In this document: positions 7,576 to 7,599 of the stretch, piece after piece
How the letters are laid out: the number at the start of each line of letters is the position of its first letter
How positions within the stretch are numbered: the stretch's first letter is position 1
DNA from: Paludibacter sp.
GTDB lineage: Bacteria; Bacteroidota; Bacteroidia; Bacteroidales; Paludibacteraceae
Assembly: GCA_024709185.1 (NCBI GenBank)
Contig: JANJXE010000023.1
Location: forward strand, 1-7,599
Length of the DNA: 7,599 nt
Direction of reading: 5' to 3'
The notes under the pieces: model-generated
The model's database searches: none
The model's input: only the letters and a program-made list of their open reading frames with translations
What the model was told of the DNA's origin: nothing
Made by a program: the position numbers and the translations under genes

Positions 7576-7599
7576 TAAAATAATGGATTGAGTGTGAAT

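Overview
The window holds five protein-coding genes and reads like a chromosomal segment from a member of the Bacteroidota, probably class Bacteroidia. The reasons are an AT-rich composition with AT-rich leaders, no visible Shine-Dalgarno sequence before any start, matches to the Bacteroidota -7 promoter element TAnnTTTG on the minus strand, and a lipoprotein signal ending in FSSC. No rRNA, tRNA, CRISPR array or insertion sequence was seen.

Layout. (1) 1-459, minus strand: the N-terminal 153 codons of an NADP-type glutamate dehydrogenase, cut by the window edge. (2) 460-720: an AT-rich divergent intergenic region. (3) 721-3708, plus strand: a 995-residue protein with two tandem receiver-like domains, the first lacking its phosphoacceptor Asp, joined to a pyruvate-phosphate-dikinase/PEP-synthase type ATP-grasp domain and an unusual C-terminal domain. 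(4) 3712-5274, plus strand: a POT/PTR2-family proton-coupled peptide transporter, 3 bp after gene 3 and almost certainly co-transcribed with it. (5) 5289-6251, minus strand: an ABC ATPase of the FecE/FhuC/BtuD type with a C-terminal extension, converging on the transporter with only 14 bp between stop codons. (6) 6301-7563, minus strand: a lipoprotein with a glycoside-hydrolase-like (clan GH-A-like) pattern. A perfect 12-bp inverted repeat enclosing a -7 box lies between genes 5 and 6.

How the genes relate. Glutamate dehydrogenase (ammonium assimilation), the dikinase-like signalling protein and the peptide transporter could all touch nitrogen and carbon metabolism, but that link is inferred from position only. 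The ABC ATPase has no permease or binding protein in view. The lipoprotein and the ATPase share a strand and could be an operon, although the inverted repeat and -7 box suggest the ATPase also has its own control.

The most unusual item is the 995-residue protein. It keeps the ATP-grasp signature positions of PEP synthase. It has no PEP/pyruvate TIM barrel and no textbook phosphohistidine motif, but near its C-terminus a His-containing stretch (H923, with a Gly nine residues later) resembles a strongly diverged phosphohistidine swivel domain. This suggests a receiver-controlled phosphotransferase with an unknown acceptor.
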